The notes under the pieces are model-generated. The model had not been told where the DNA came from and ran no database searches. It was given only the letters and a program-made list of their open reading frames with translations. This document shows positions 1 through 10,985 of a stretch of 64,000 bases of DNA, piece by piece. The stretch covers positions 83,033,221-83,097,220 of the forward strand of contig CM059973.1 of the NCBI GenBank assembly GCA_030490835.1. Reading direction: 5' to 3'. Positions within the stretch are counted from its first letter, which is position 1; each line of letters starts with the position of its first letter. A program made the translations under genes and the position numbers. This DNA comes from Annona cherimola (taxonomy: Eukaryota; Streptophyta; Magnoliopsida; Magnoliales; Annonaceae).

Positions 1-187
1 ATATTTATTGTCTAAAATTAGTTGTTCTTATTTAATCCACACAAAAGAAGAGAGTTTAAAAATCCCAACAGAATGTTACCTTACCAAAACCTTAACTATA
101 ATCAGTCATAAAAGCCACAGAAGAATTTCATCAAAAAAAGGCCGCAAAAGAATCTTCTAAAATAGAGGAATTTTAAAAAGAACACAC

Positions 188-2213
188 CTTCCTATTTCTT
201 TATTTATCCAATTAAGCAGCCTTTCAGCTCTCCTTGCATCATCAATGGACTTTATTCTACTCTTTTCTTGTCTAGGCTTCCATCCACCAAATGCAAACCG
301 AGCAGGAGGACCCCAAAGTAGCATAGGATAATATTGAATGGAGAACCTATTACAAAGCTCAGCATTTATCTGAGCTTCCTCACATGCAGAAAAGAGAGGA
401 CCAATCAAAAGAAGCATAACCATGCGTCATTAGTTAGATGTCAATAACGCAAAAGAAAACCTTCAAAAAGATATTAAATAAAACCAGTGTTACTAGTTGT
501 GCATGGGTTCGAAATTTCACAGCAGTAGTTTACATCCCTCAATCGGTAAGGGTTTATACGTCCCTCTAGTGATGAATGTATTATTTGATTCCTTCATGTG
601 ATAAGGATTATGCATGTACTGATTTATAGTATCAGATGACTTGATATGTATATACATTAATCAAAAATAGTTACCGAACAATTCAAATTTTCTACCCAAA
701 TGAAAACCAACACACCTTCATTGCACAGTCTACTCTTGTCATGAGTACAATTCCTGGATGGACTGCATCAGGTCCATTAAAAAGCCTAGCCACCTTCTCA
801 TAATGAGGCTGCATATACAGTGATGGCTCAAAAATAAAATGATCATAAACTGAAATAAAGAGTGAACAGTGAATATTTACAAATATGTGGCAGAACATGT
901 ACCTTATAATTTCGACAGGCAGGACACCTGAAATAGTGAAGTGATTCCAAATGTCATTGCACCACATAAAATTTTAGAAGGATATTGAGATCGTGTTCTA
1001 TATTCTACATAGTAGTTATTTGCATAGTTATTTGCGTGTAAGAGTGCATGGTAAATACGATAAGAGAGTGTTTTTAGTTTTGCGTAAGTACCCACAAAAA
1101 GTCTTATTTATAGTAGTATTAATTAAGGATTCAGTAGAACCTTAAGAGACATCTTATTGAAAGCGTGAGAGAAGAGATTGTTGGAATGTTTTCTTTAAGG
1201 ATGTGTGTGGGGCATCTAGAGAATAAGTATGAGTCATTTTATATATATCTCTCCGTGATTTTTTCCTTCTAGCTTAAAAGATTTTTTACATAAATTTAGT
1301 GTTTTGTGTGAGTGATCAGTCATTTCTTTGATCGCGTGTGCATCAGTTGTAATCTGTATCAACCCAAATCACCTTCCAAACAAAAGGCATACTTTTTCAG
1401 CACAGATGTTATCGATTAGATATATTTCGGATTGTCATGCCTACGAAAATGGGATTTTTATCATATAACTGAGCATTTAATTGAAGTGAGAAATCCTTTC
1501 TTCGCGTTCTCAGAATAGCAAGTCTTTCGTAAATTAGTAGAAAATAAAAGCCGGGATTGCAAAGTGCAAAGACCCTTATGGGAGAATAATACAAGCATTA
1601 AAAAGAGAGACCAGATAAGGAAAAATCATCACAAAACCCGCTCCACATGAACTTCAAAGGCAACTCTGATTGCTCTTTAATGTGTCATGTAGGGCATGCA
1701 TGTAAACCATGCGAAGGTGGGCACCGTCGACATGGATTATGCCACCGATCTTGTGAATTGAGTAGGATTGACTTAGCAGGGGTGGCATTTAAAGGGAGCT
1801 CAGCCAAATGAGGGTTGAACTCGAAATCTAAAAAATCATAGATCTCTGGCATTCTGGCGAGCTCAGTTCCATTTGAAGTTCGCGCGAAATGAAAGAAGTC
1901 GTGCACAACCGACTACTGCTAAAACAAATCATGCGACCGCGCGTAGGTGCGGGGGAACCCAGCAAACGAACCAGTGTGCGAAGAATTCAACGATGGCGAA
2001 GGAAGCTGGAGACTCCCGCAGGACCACATCGAAATTCTCGGCGGTCAGGTCTATAGCTGCATCCGCAGCATCTGGACGGTTGATCGCTCGAAACTTCGAA
2101 CGGGGCGGATCCGTCACGACTCCGATATCGGGCAAGGAGGAACTCGGAGCTGCGAAGCTCAACAAGAACAGGACAGAAAGGAAGAAGAGAAGAGGAGGAA
2201 TAGAGGAAGACAT
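188..2213 (-). CDS. QSOX: Quiescin-sulfhydryl oxidase (QSOX), first four coding exons; partial at left edge
   Basis: QSOX proteins enter the secretory pathway and make disulfide bonds with a thioredoxin domain plus an FAD-binding Erv/ALR domain. Exons on the minus strand: 2213-1972, 927-903, 808-716 and 369-188; splice phases agree at every junction. Residues 1-26 are a hydrophobic signal peptide (MSSSIPPLLFF start). The thioredoxin motif FFAHWCPACRNYKP has its redox CPAC at residues 82-85, built across the exon 1/2 junction with a 25-nt second exon. The YYPML motif carries the cis-proline at residue 135, followed by LLWGPP and FGGWKP. About 180 residues are visible, ending at LLNWINKEIG. The Erv/ALR half lies left of the window. 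The start is the first Met that gives a signal peptide; an in-frame upstream Met would bury it. Intron 1 is 1044 bp. Family call is firm; the exact symbol (QSOX1 or QSOX2) is open. Confidence 0.9.
928..1971 (-). other. QSOX intron 1, no recognised insert
   Basis: Long first intron of QSOX, with donor GTTCGT at its right end and an AG acceptor at its left end. I see no coding block, clear transposon ends or RNA gene in it. Short reading frames here have no family resemblance. Confidence 0.6.
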
Positions 2214-2470
2214 GAGAACAGAGAAAGGGAGATAGAGCAGGAAAGAAAGCGGGGGTTGACTTGAATGCCGGTGGCCAAGGGCCTTGTGGAAGGGAGAAGA
2301 AATATAACTGATCTGGCCAGGGCCGAAGGCGACGATACGCATGCAAAATTTCCGAGCAGGACAAACAAACCAATGCCGTGCATGGTGGTCATTCTCTAAT
2401 ATCGGAGAGTTAGATGGTCCATTTTTTTTAAAACATAGTTATATTTATCAGGTCCTTGAACGGACCTTAT

Positions 2471-3235
2471 TTGGTACACTTGGATACATTAAGCTTTGCT
2501 GCACTAAGTGAAAAACTTATTTTTTATTTTTTTTGAAATTTTTTTATACAACTATTAATCTAAGTGTATTTAATATACTTCGATGAAATTATACTATTTT
2601 TGGAGATTTGTAAATATTTTTTAAAATTAGTAACATTTTCATCATACAATTGATTCTTAAAAATTTTAAAAATATATATAAATATCCAAAAATAGTAAAA
2701 CTTGATACACATGTTAAATATACTTAAATTAAGGAGATAATTTCTTTCATACCCACAATAATTGTACCTAATTCCTAACATACCCATAACATTTCATAAA
2801 TTTTTTTTATACTCATAACATTTTACTCTAAATTCTTCTCATGCCCATGGTGTGAATACAATACAATCGTTATTTAACCCATTAAAAAGACAAATTTGCC
2901 CATTTAAAATTTTCTAGTTGAGACAATTTAACTTTAACATGATTCAATTAATGATAGTAAATCATTAATATAAAATATTAAATAATTTAAAAGTCATATT
3001 AAGGTTGAATTATTTTAATTAGAAAAAATTTTAAAAGAGCAAATTCATCTTTTCAATAGGATAGATAACGGTGGTTTTAACACCGTGGGTATAATAGGAA
3101 TGTAAGATAAAATATTATGGGTATAAAAGAAATTTAGGAAACATCATCAGTATATTAGGAATTAGGTGCAACTGTTATGTGTATAAAAGGAATTATTTCT
3201 AAATTAAGCTTCGGTGCACCCAATGCATGGAATCA
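2471..3235. repeat. Palindromic MITE (family A) split by a second MITE
   Basis: Family A recurs at least six times in the window. It begins near a GCACCCAAGT-type end, then runs through T-rich sequence, TTAATCTAAGTGTATTTAA, ACCATTTTTGGAGATTT and the same text reversed. Here the left part runs to about 2733 and is interrupted by the family C element. After it only an end-like piece (GCTTCGGTGCACCC) remains, so the copy is damaged. No coding capacity. Confidence 0.65.
2734..3200. mobile_element. Family C MITE, 467 bp, 8-bp target duplication
   Basis: Imperfect inverted ends read GAGATAATTTCTTTCATACC at the left and, reversed, AGAAATAATTCCTTTTATAC at the right. The flanks carry the same 8 bases, AAATTAAG, at 2726-2733 and 3201-3208. 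The interior is almost a full palindrome, with CATAACATTTCATAAATT near the left and its complement near the right. An 8-bp duplication fits a hAT-like origin, but no transposase is present. A second copy lies at about 28938-29393 and a partial one near 36350-36432. Confidence 0.7.
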
Positions 3236-3650
3236 AATACCATATTTGAATGTGTGTATGTTTTGTGCAATTAAATACCATATTTGAATGTGTATATGTT
3301 TTGTGCAATTTCAAGTTGGAAGTGTTTTGGAAGTCTCTGTGTTGAAATTGACATTTTTGGAAGTGTTTATTCGCGCTCGAGCTTAGCAAATTTAAGAGTC
3401 AAGGTAAGAATAGGCCAAACATAAAACAGCTGAAAAAGGCCGGCAGATGTAAACTCGGGTTATATATCGAAGGCAACACACGCCCGAGTCATTAGAAGAT
3501 AAAAACAAAGCCAAAACACTAGCATCGTATCAAAACCATCTTATGCGTTCATTTTCTTGAAGTCGCATTAATGGTCATGATAGCACCTAAAGCTACAGAT
3601 GGCAATATTATTGGACTATACATAATAAGACCATACCATGTTTACAACTT

Positions 3651-3866
3651 CTATTTATTTTCTTTCCCATGAGAATGCAGGCCCTGAAAATATCCTTTTG
3701 GGTCGCTCTCAAAGCCAGGCCTTGAGATGTAACTATCCCCGCCCGGGGCCTTCATCACCCCACCACCACCGCCGGCATTTCCGTTGCCGCCTCTTGACTG
3801 ATTTGAAGAACCGCCTCTCCTAGAGCTTCCAGAGCTATTCCCAGCCTTCCCGGATTTACTTGCCAT
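3651..3866 (-). CDS. Small Gly/Ser-rich plant protein of unknown function (71 aa)
   Basis: Single-exon frame starting MASKSGKAGNSSGSSRRGG. The N-terminal half is low-complexity Ser/Gly/Arg/Asn, then comes a glycine run and a more ordered C-terminal segment: VMKAPGGDSYISRPGFES, then DPKGYFQGLH. I remember similar small proteins with a MKAPG...YISR...FE..P.GYF..LH pattern from other plants, always without an assigned function, but cannot confirm this here. No signal peptide or membrane segment. The Met at 3866 is preferred over one 19 codons upstream because the family-like text begins there. Codon use and GC content are clearly higher than in the surrounding AT-rich DNA, which supports coding. 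No role is proposed. Confidence 0.6.
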   Translation of the reverse strand: MASKSGKAGNSSGSSRRGGSSNQSRGGNGNAGGGGGVMKAPGGDSYISRPGFESDPKGYFQGLHSHGKENK

Positions 3867-3954
3867 TTTCTCTCTCTGTGTCTTGGTTTGAATTCCTCGC
3901 TGGGAAATTGTAAGAATGCACATTGCTGCTCCGTAATCGCATTTATGGACAGAT

Positions 3955-4840
3955 TTCCGGCATTACCTTCATTTTCCCTTCGTATCTACTGCTGTCGAAA
4001 TTTATGCACTTCCCGAAAAGGATGCACGTTGTACTAGATGAATTTGCTTTTTCCAGCCGAATTGAACGGGACCGGCCCTTTATTATGTAAAATATCTTTT
4101 GAGTGAAAACTAGTTGATGAAATATAGATTAAAATCGCTAATGTATATTTCTTTAATTTTGAGTGTGACGTTCATGGTTGCTTGCAAAAATTAACTGGTA
4201 AGTTTGCCTATTTATGATTTTAATCTCATAATTCCAATATTAACAAGTATAACCTTGTAACTTTTGATGTTATGTAAAAACCATGAAAGTATACATCTTT
4301 CAACCAAATACATTTATATTATACCAGTTTTCATTTATGTCAAAAATCTTATATATTTGCGGCCCACTTGACCGTCATTTTCGAAATTTAATTAAGCTCA
4401 AAAGATTATTTTTGCACCATATCAAAAGTTATATTTGTAAACATCAACACTATAAGATGAAAATCATATATAGATAAACTTACAAGGTTACTTTTGCAAA
4501 TAGCACGAAAGTTCATCTCAACATCTGTAATAAATGCACTTCAATAAATTTCCGGCCTATTCTTTCCCCCTTGGTGTAATGGTATCCATGACTATCGAAT
4601 ATTATCGAAGTTTATACACTTCCCGAAAAGGATGCATGTTGCATACTTACATTCCATGAATTTGCTTTTTCCAGACGAATTCAATGGGACTCGCCCTTTA
4701 TTATATAAAAAAATCTTTTGAGTGAAAATTAGTTGATGAAATATACATTAACGATTTTAAAATATATTTCTTTAATTTCTAGTGTAAAAATTCATCTCAA
4801 ATATCTGTGATGAATTCACATCTGCAAATTTTATTTAAGT
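3955..4840. repeat. Direct duplication upstream of the small Gly/Ser-rich gene
   Basis: A segment beginning TTTCCGGC and containing CACTTCCCGAAAAGGATGCA, GAATTTGCTTTTTCCAG, CCCTTTATTAT and CTTTTGAGTGAAAA occurs at about 3955-4170 and again at about 4550-4790. The tail with TTCATCTCAA follows at 4511 and 4790. The copies differ by scattered substitutions and by a 333-bp MITE in the first copy. The first copy overlaps the likely 5' region of the minus-strand small gene, so part of its promoter may have been duplicated. Confidence 0.65.
4176..4508. mobile_element. hAT-like MITE, 333 bp
   Basis: The inverted ends pair GGTTGCTTGCAAAAATTAAC with the reversed right end TCGTGCTATTTGCAAAAGTA, and both continue into GTAAGTTT. 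Flanks are ACGTTCAT (4168-4175) and AAGTTCAT (4509-4516), an 8-bp duplication with one mismatch. The related duplicate segment at about 4780-4800 lacks the insert and serves as an empty site. No credible protein is encoded. Confidence 0.6.
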
Positions 4841-5001
4841 TTTTGTAAAAACAAAAAATTAATTTATTTTTCAACAAAATCTTCTTTAAGGTGATGATAT
4901 TCGTGATTCGTGAAGCATTATTGCAGGACAATTATGTTAAAATTAATCCCTTGGACTAAATAAAATTATTAAAGGGTTTTTGTCATCTACCGCATATCTA
5001 T

Positions 5002-5588
5002 GAGCAATGTTTCAATGCATTAGGGTGGAAAACTTTATTTTTAAATATTTTTTAAAAACCTTTTTATAAAACTGTAATCTATGTATTTGGAAGTAGAAAA
5101 TTTATAATGAAAACTTTTTTGTATAAAAATTTTTAAATTGATAAAAAATAATATGATATGATATGGGTAATGATGATGAGTAAAGAGAATACAGTTAAAA
5201 CAGATAGATTAAATTATATGGATAATTGTGTAGAAATGACTGAAAAGTAGTATAGTTATATATATGAGAAGATGTAAAAAATAATTAAAAAATAGGATAG
5301 TCATAAATATTGAAAATTTTTAATTGAAATTTTTTTTTGTTTGTCAAACACTCCCTTAATCTATGAATCAAAATTTACCATTTTTGAAAACATGTATATA
5401 TATATTTGATTTTTTAAAATAAACTAAAATATCCTTATTTTTAAAATTAAAAAATATATTTATACGTATCTAAAAATGGTAAGACTTGATACATAAATTA
5501 AATACACCCAGGTTAACAATTTTATAAAAAAAAATTCAAAAAAATATTTAAAAGAATTGAATTTTGCACCCTAATGCAATATTGCTCC
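5002..5588. repeat. Family A-like palindrome with a family B MITE nested in it
   Basis: The outer ends are inverted: GAGCAATGTTTCAATGCATT on the left and a reversed GGAGCAATATTGCATTAGGG on the right. The inner element at roughly 5084-5358 has the family B body (AATATGATATGATATGGGTA) and a CAAACACTCCC right end. It sits where the outer family reads ACTGTTAATCTAAG; the right flank resumes as TTAATCTATGAATC. This matches the TTA target of family B seen elsewhere. The exact left junction is blurred by mutation. Confidence 0.55.
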
Positions 5589-5599
5589 GTAACTATGGT

Positions 5600-6140
5600 A
5601 GAAGTGCGAAAACTGAAAGGGAAAGAACTTGCACCTACGCTGGAACGCTCTGAGCATTCCTTACGTGACGTTCTATCCATTATTGATGTTTTTGCGTGAC
5701 ATCTTGTAAAATCTTTGACAATGGAGTTAAGAATGTTTACACTTTATGATATGCAACAAAGTCATCGTTAATGTAGGCTACATGTCATCGCATAAATTTT
5801 CATTTTCGTAGGTTGAATAATCTTTTCACTAGATGAATGATGAATCCCATTCAAGAGTTTTCTCACATTTTCGAAGAAGTACTGGGGTAGGGAAGCGTCT
5901 TATGATCAGAGCTTTCTACAAATTATTTTTTAAATGGTTACTTATGGTAAAACACTTCTCAAACAAAAAATTACTTAGGAAATATGTAATTCTAAAGCTT
6001 TTGGCACTTTTAAAAATGGTCATAAATTGGCCTAAATTTAAAGATGTGTGAAACAGGGTTCTTTTCATAACAAAAGGCACCCCTTTTGGCATTTTAAAAA
6101 AAAATAGAAAAAAAGAAAGAGGTTCTTCCATGAAGACTGA
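5600..6140. other. Intergenic, nothing recognised
   Basis: AT-rich sequence with two short overlapping reading frames that show no family features. No transposon ends, RNA gene or clear promoter seen. Confidence 0.5.
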
Positions 6141-6280
6141 CTGGGTGACCAGATGATAGCCTTGGTGGTCGGTGTCTTTGGCTCCCATGCAGAAGACTCG
6201 GTTTCAAGTCCTGTCAAGTGCCGAGTGGCATATTTGTCACTTTCTTCTATTTGTGGTCACTTTTCTCTATTTGAGGAGGT
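6141..6280 (+). repeat. tRNA-derived SINE-like head
   Basis: Pol III promoter-like boxes are present at tRNA-like spacing. An A-box-like TAGCCTTGGTGG lies at 6157-6168 (consensus TRGCNNAGYNGG) and a B-box-like GGTTTCAAGTCC at 6200-6211. The text after the B box (CATATTTGTCACTTTC) is not tRNA-like, so this is a SINE or other tRNA-related retroposon, not a working tRNA gene. The 3' end merges with the tandem array that follows, and no target duplication was found. Confidence 0.45.
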
Positions 6281-6281
6281 T

Positions 6282-7800
6282 TTTATAGATGTACCCGGGT
6301 GGAAGTATTTATAAAAAAAAATTTCTTCGCAGTATGAGAACTGTGAAAAGGCTTGATTGCCATATTGTAGCACCCGTCGCGAGCGCTACGATGGGCTAGA
6401 CCGTCATTCCTAGCTTTGAAAATCTAGGTTGTGCTGGATGGGTTCGGGTTTGTTCTTCAATACCTACGGAACAGCAACGTGGGCTCAATTTTTCTACGTT
6501 TTCATGAAATAAAATGTGTTAGTATAGACGATCTTTGGATAGTATTGGCATACAGGTGTTCTCCTATGGATTCTACGGCATATCAGCTAAGACGGAGTTG
6601 TTTATGCATGGATTGAGCCGCAGATTCGGTAGCATGATGACAGTATGTGTTGCTAGAAAACTACGGGACCGAGCGTGCCGGTCTTGCTGCGGCGTCAACT
6701 CAAATAAATGTGTTAGTACTAAAACAAGACATAGAAAATGGAGTCGTCACTGATCTTAGAAGGGAGATCAGTCTTTATTTTCATTGAATAAGGACACCAA
6801 TCATACAGAGTCTGGGTTCCGGGCTTCGGATTAAAGCAAATATGGCATAAATCTGCTAACCCGAAGCGGTTTACACGGGCATGAAAAGAGGAAAATAAAA
6901 AATCTGAAAAGGAGGAGAGAAGAAAAAGGGGAGAGCTTAGAAAAGCTAGAGCTTAAGGAGCGGGAAAGCCGGGGCGCCAAGACTTTGCTGAAGACTCTCG
7001 TCCTCTCCTTTGGGATGCCTCCTCAAGTGTGGTGGAAGTGAGAGCTTGGCTCCCTATTTATAGATGGAGAGTGGGCCGTGTATGCTTTGGGTCGTAGATG
7101 GGAGCCCGTTGTAATTGGACTTGGATCTTGTTAGAGCCCTTTACTCCAAGTGGGCCGTTGTTGAGGTCTGATGAACTGTTGTTGAAGAGTCCGCTTTTGT
7201 GGGCTGAGGCTAAATCTGGTGGGTTGTTGATGTAGAGCCCAGTTTCTGTGTCTGGTGGGCTGGATCTGGTGGGCTGCTGTTGTAGAGCCCATTCAGGTGG
7301 CTTGTTGGAGCTTTGTTCCTGTGGGCCCAAGTTGGATAGGCCCATCTGGTAGTAGGCCCAGCTTGGTTAACTTTGTTTGGACTTGTTCCAAATGGGCTGT
7401 TTGGTTTTAGGGCCCATTGACAATTGTTTTTTGGGTCGCTTTTCTTTTGTTATTGTTGGGCTTAGATTTTAGCCCATATACATGTTTCCTTTATTTTTGT
7501 GCTTAAGGGAGGGGTATCTACACATATCAATTATTATAGTGTGTATAAAGTATCAATTAGTATTTATAAAAAAAAAAATTGTGGAGGTTTTTATAGATGT
7601 ATCCCGGGTGGAGGTATTTATAAAAAAAATTTCGTTCGCAGTATGAGAACTGTGAAATGGATTGATTGTCATATCAATTATTATAGTGTGTATAAAATAT
7701 CAATTCGTATTTATAAAAAAATTTCCTTGGCAATATGAGAACTGTGAAAAGGCTTGATTGTCATATCAATTATTATAGTGTGTATAAAATATCAATTAGA
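6282..7800. repeat. Short tandem array interrupted by a solo LTR
   Basis: About three units share the text ATTTATAAAAAAA, AGTATGAGAACTGTGAAA, GGCTTGATTG(C/T)CATAT and CAATTATTATAGTGTGTATA. Periods are about 147 bp and then 93 bp; the longer unit carries an extra block containing GGTTTTTATAGATGTA and CCCGGGTGGAGG. The first unit is cut between CATAT and CAATT by the LTR at 6366-7522. The array contains no gene. Confidence 0.75.
6366..7522 (-). mobile_element. Solo LTR of a Ty3/gypsy-type retroelement, 1157 bp, CATAT target duplication
   Basis: Read on the minus strand it starts TGTAGATACCCC and ends GGGTGCTACA (TG...CA borders). The 5 bp CATAT occurs at 6361-6365 and 7523-7527. A TATA box (TATAAATA, complement of 7055-7062) lies where the U3/R boundary is expected. 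U3 is rich in GGGCC/CCCA-type text. The U5-side block around 6722-6775 matches, in reverse, 47000-47050 of the LTR at 46184-47369 (shared GGAGTCGTCA and GGGAGATCAGTC). No internal retroelement region is attached on either side, so this is a product of LTR-LTR recombination. Confidence 0.88.
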
Positions 7801-8738
7801 AAAAAGTTATCCAAGTGATTCTGCCAAAAAAAAAAAAAATCCAAGCTAGAGTTACTTAGGAAATCAAGATTTTCAATATAACTTTCAAAATTAAAAAAAT
7901 CATGAGGCATATGCCAAAAGTCCTCATTTTTATGTGGTTCGTTGTTCCGGTGCGAGGCTGTCAAGCCATCCTCCATTTGGCGGTCCGCATGTGCTTAGAT
8001 CCATGGGCTCGGATTGGACAGAGCCGATGTCATCAAAATAATGTGATTTACCCTGGCCCATTTAGATAGTGTTAAAGGTCATATCCCGGAAGACAATTTC
8101 GAGTTTACTTCCATAGAAAATATGGGTTGATTTTCTAATTAAATTTAACTTTTAAGCAAACATTTACATTAGCTTTATATTATCTTTCCTTAATTATAAA
8201 ACGAAGATGTGGAAATTTTGGTAAAAAAGGCTGTCCCAGTGCACGGAGCTCAGAGTCCTTGATCAGCAAAGAGGCTGGCAGAACTCATACTTGCGACTTC
8301 ACTTCTCTTAGTAAAGACTTCACTTCTGTTTCACTATTGCGCTAATGCGTAAAATCTGATACCCTAACAATAAAAATGTTGAAAGGATTTTCGGGTGGAC
8401 AATTCGGGTTGATATTTATCTGAATTGTTTCTGTTCATAATTTGGATTGCATGAGAATGAGATGAGGATGTCAAAGGGAAAAAATGTTGCTATATTTCAG
8501 ATATCAAAGTTGTTGTATGGAAATTAAGAAAAGTAATTGTTATTTTTTAAAAATTAGAAATTCCATCTTATCCTCATCCATGGCGTTGATCTCATGTGCA
8601 AGACGTTGTTACAAACAAACAAATTGAGATCACCCATCATGTACTTCCATCCAAAGTTGTCCACGTGGGGAGATGAACTACATATAGTAACTAGCTTAAA
8701 AAAACTCAGCCAGTTCAAAATTCAAAGCACAAAGTCAC
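7801..8738. other. Intergenic, nothing recognised
   Basis: AT-rich sequence. The minus-strand reading frame at 7773-7976 overlaps the tandem array and a poly-A run and is not credible as a gene. No RNA gene or transposon ends identified. Confidence 0.45.
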
Positions 8739-10980
8739 TGTAGATACCCTATTGTGTCCTGTTTTGATTTGTAATTTGATATAGTTTATTTTGCAATTAT
8801 GTTTTTAATAATTTGTCATTTGTGTGGTGCATTTTTATCATTTTGAAAACTTAAGGCTGTGTTGGCAATTTTTGAAATAGATGTTGTTTTGCAAATTTGA
8901 TAAAACTTAAGCCTTATTTTGCATTTTCTCACCCACTAACTGTTTGGTTGAGTTCCCTTACTCTGATTGGATGATTTATTGCACATGGGACCCATTAGGA
9001 AGCTTCTATGCTCCTTCGTATAGCGGATATAAATGAGCATTTTTAATTTCTGCATGGGGAGGCTATCGGATTGAAGAGCTGGTCGTTTTTTTTGGAGAGT
9101 TTTTCGGTTTCTCAAAAGGGAGAGAGTCTCTCACGTTTTTTGAAAAGGGCGGCTGTTCGGAGCTCGAGGGAGAGAGGAAAACTTCTGGTTCTCTACTCTG
9201 ACTGGGCTGCACGTTTCTGGCTTCTTCTTCTTTAGACTGGCAGTGAGATTCACGACAGATTGCGAGAGATTTCATTTTTTTTTGTAGTTCTTGGTCAGGT
9301 ATGATCATCGGAACTGTTCTGCTTTAACAGATCTGGCAGCCATGTAGCCTTTTGTTTTGCATTTATTTTTCAATAAATCTGTATAGAATAGAACAGTCTT
9401 CATTAGTGTCGGATGCTGCATGTCATTTCTGCTTTCTTTATTTTTGCTTTCCATAATATTCCTCGGTTCTGCACCTGTCTGTGGTGGCTGGAATGAGTGA
9501 TCTCATTCCTTGTGGTCATCTGAAGGAGTTTCTCGGCAGTTTTGAATTGTCTTTTTTTTTTATTCCTAGTTCTAAGATTTGATTGTCGTTTTTGATTCAT
9601 GGTGCTGTTTCGATTTTCTGTTGAACATGTTGCATGTCATTCTCCTTTGCTTTGAATAACCTGTTTCCTGTTTCTACGTATATGAGTCTATGCATGGAGT
9701 AAGTACTGGCTACATACTTTGGTTTTGGTCGTTTCTATGATCCTGTCAGTCTTGTCTTATTTCATTAAGAACCTCTGTTTTGCAGTCACGTGAAGGCCGT
9801 CCAGTTTTGAACCTATCTTGAGTGACTATGATGTGATTCGCCTATTTTATCATTTGAATGTGCATCCTCTGAGTTTCTGTTTGAATCTGTTTGTGGGTTG
9901 TCAAGGATGCATCTGACTTTTACACATAGAGTCCAAATTAATGGGTTTCCAACGATAAAAGCCTCTGTCAGCCCCTGAATTTTTGAATGAACTGCAATTG
10001 ATTCTTGTCCCTGTTTCGGTTTTCCTGTAGACAGTCATTATGTGGACTGGTTTATTTTAATAATTAGCTTATATTCAAAGGTTGGTCATGTGTTTTGAGT
10101 AGAAGTTAGTGGGATTGATTTTTTAGTCCTTTGATGACCCTATTTGTGTCACCGTGTTTGTATTGATGAAGGAATGGGAATAAGCAGATTCGTAGCATTT
10201 AAGAAAATCATGTCACTTGCATAGATATTATCTATATAATCTGAATTCATTCATGTTGTCATCCTCATCTTCTTTTCCTTTTGGAAATTCTGCTGTTTTA
10301 TATATAATAAGTTGTGGGATTTGTGATCTTGTTTGGATCTGTCCATGGTTTCTTATGTATAATTCCTTATTGTTGGCTCAACACTTGGAGAGGAGAATGT
10401 GAGAATGAGTGAATACATGGCAGTAAGAGTTCATGGATTGTGTATAGTGATGGTTTGGAAATTATTCATCATATGACTCGATTATTGTAATGTTGGAATT
10501 GCTATTTTGAGAATGTGTTCTTTCACTCTTGTGTATGAACAAATTCGGTTGGGAGGAGATTACATAGTGTATTACTGAATTTTATACTCTAGTTGCTAAA
10601 ACTGGATTTCCTTTGTGAAACCACGTATATTCTTGTGTGGAAATGGAATTTGAATAGCTAGTTGGAATCAAATTTAATCTTATATGCAGTTTTCAAACCC
10701 ATCAAAAATCCTTTAAACCAACCAAAGTGTAATAAAAATTGCTTGTGTGAAAAGGAATGCAACAAACACCTTATGGGAACCCATTTTGGGGTGCAAAGGG
10801 TGCCTAACACCTTCCCTTTTTGCACAACTAAGCAATTACCTTGAATCTTTGATTTAGATCAGTTGGGCATGATTTGTTTTCCAGTTTTTCCTCGAAAACT
10901 GGTGGCGACTTCTAATCATAATCATTTTTATATTTCTGCATAGCCTAAATCAAAGTTTCTGTTTTAGTGGGGTGGAAACA
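8739..10980 (+). mobile_element. Solo LTR, second family, 2242 bp, GTCAC target duplication
   Basis: It begins TGTAGATACCCT and ends GTGGGGTGGAAACA, flanked by GTCAC at 8734-8738 and 10981-10985. A TATA box (TATAAAT, 9028-9034) lies about 290 bp in. Near the end it carries text typical of plant gypsy LTRs: GGGTGCCTAACACCTTCCC and AACTGGTGGCGACTTC. No primer-binding site follows and no gag-pol is present. Its start resembles that of the other solo LTR, but the bodies differ in length and sequence, so it is a separate family. Short frames inside it are not genes. Confidence 0.85.
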
Positions 10981-10985
10981 GTCAC

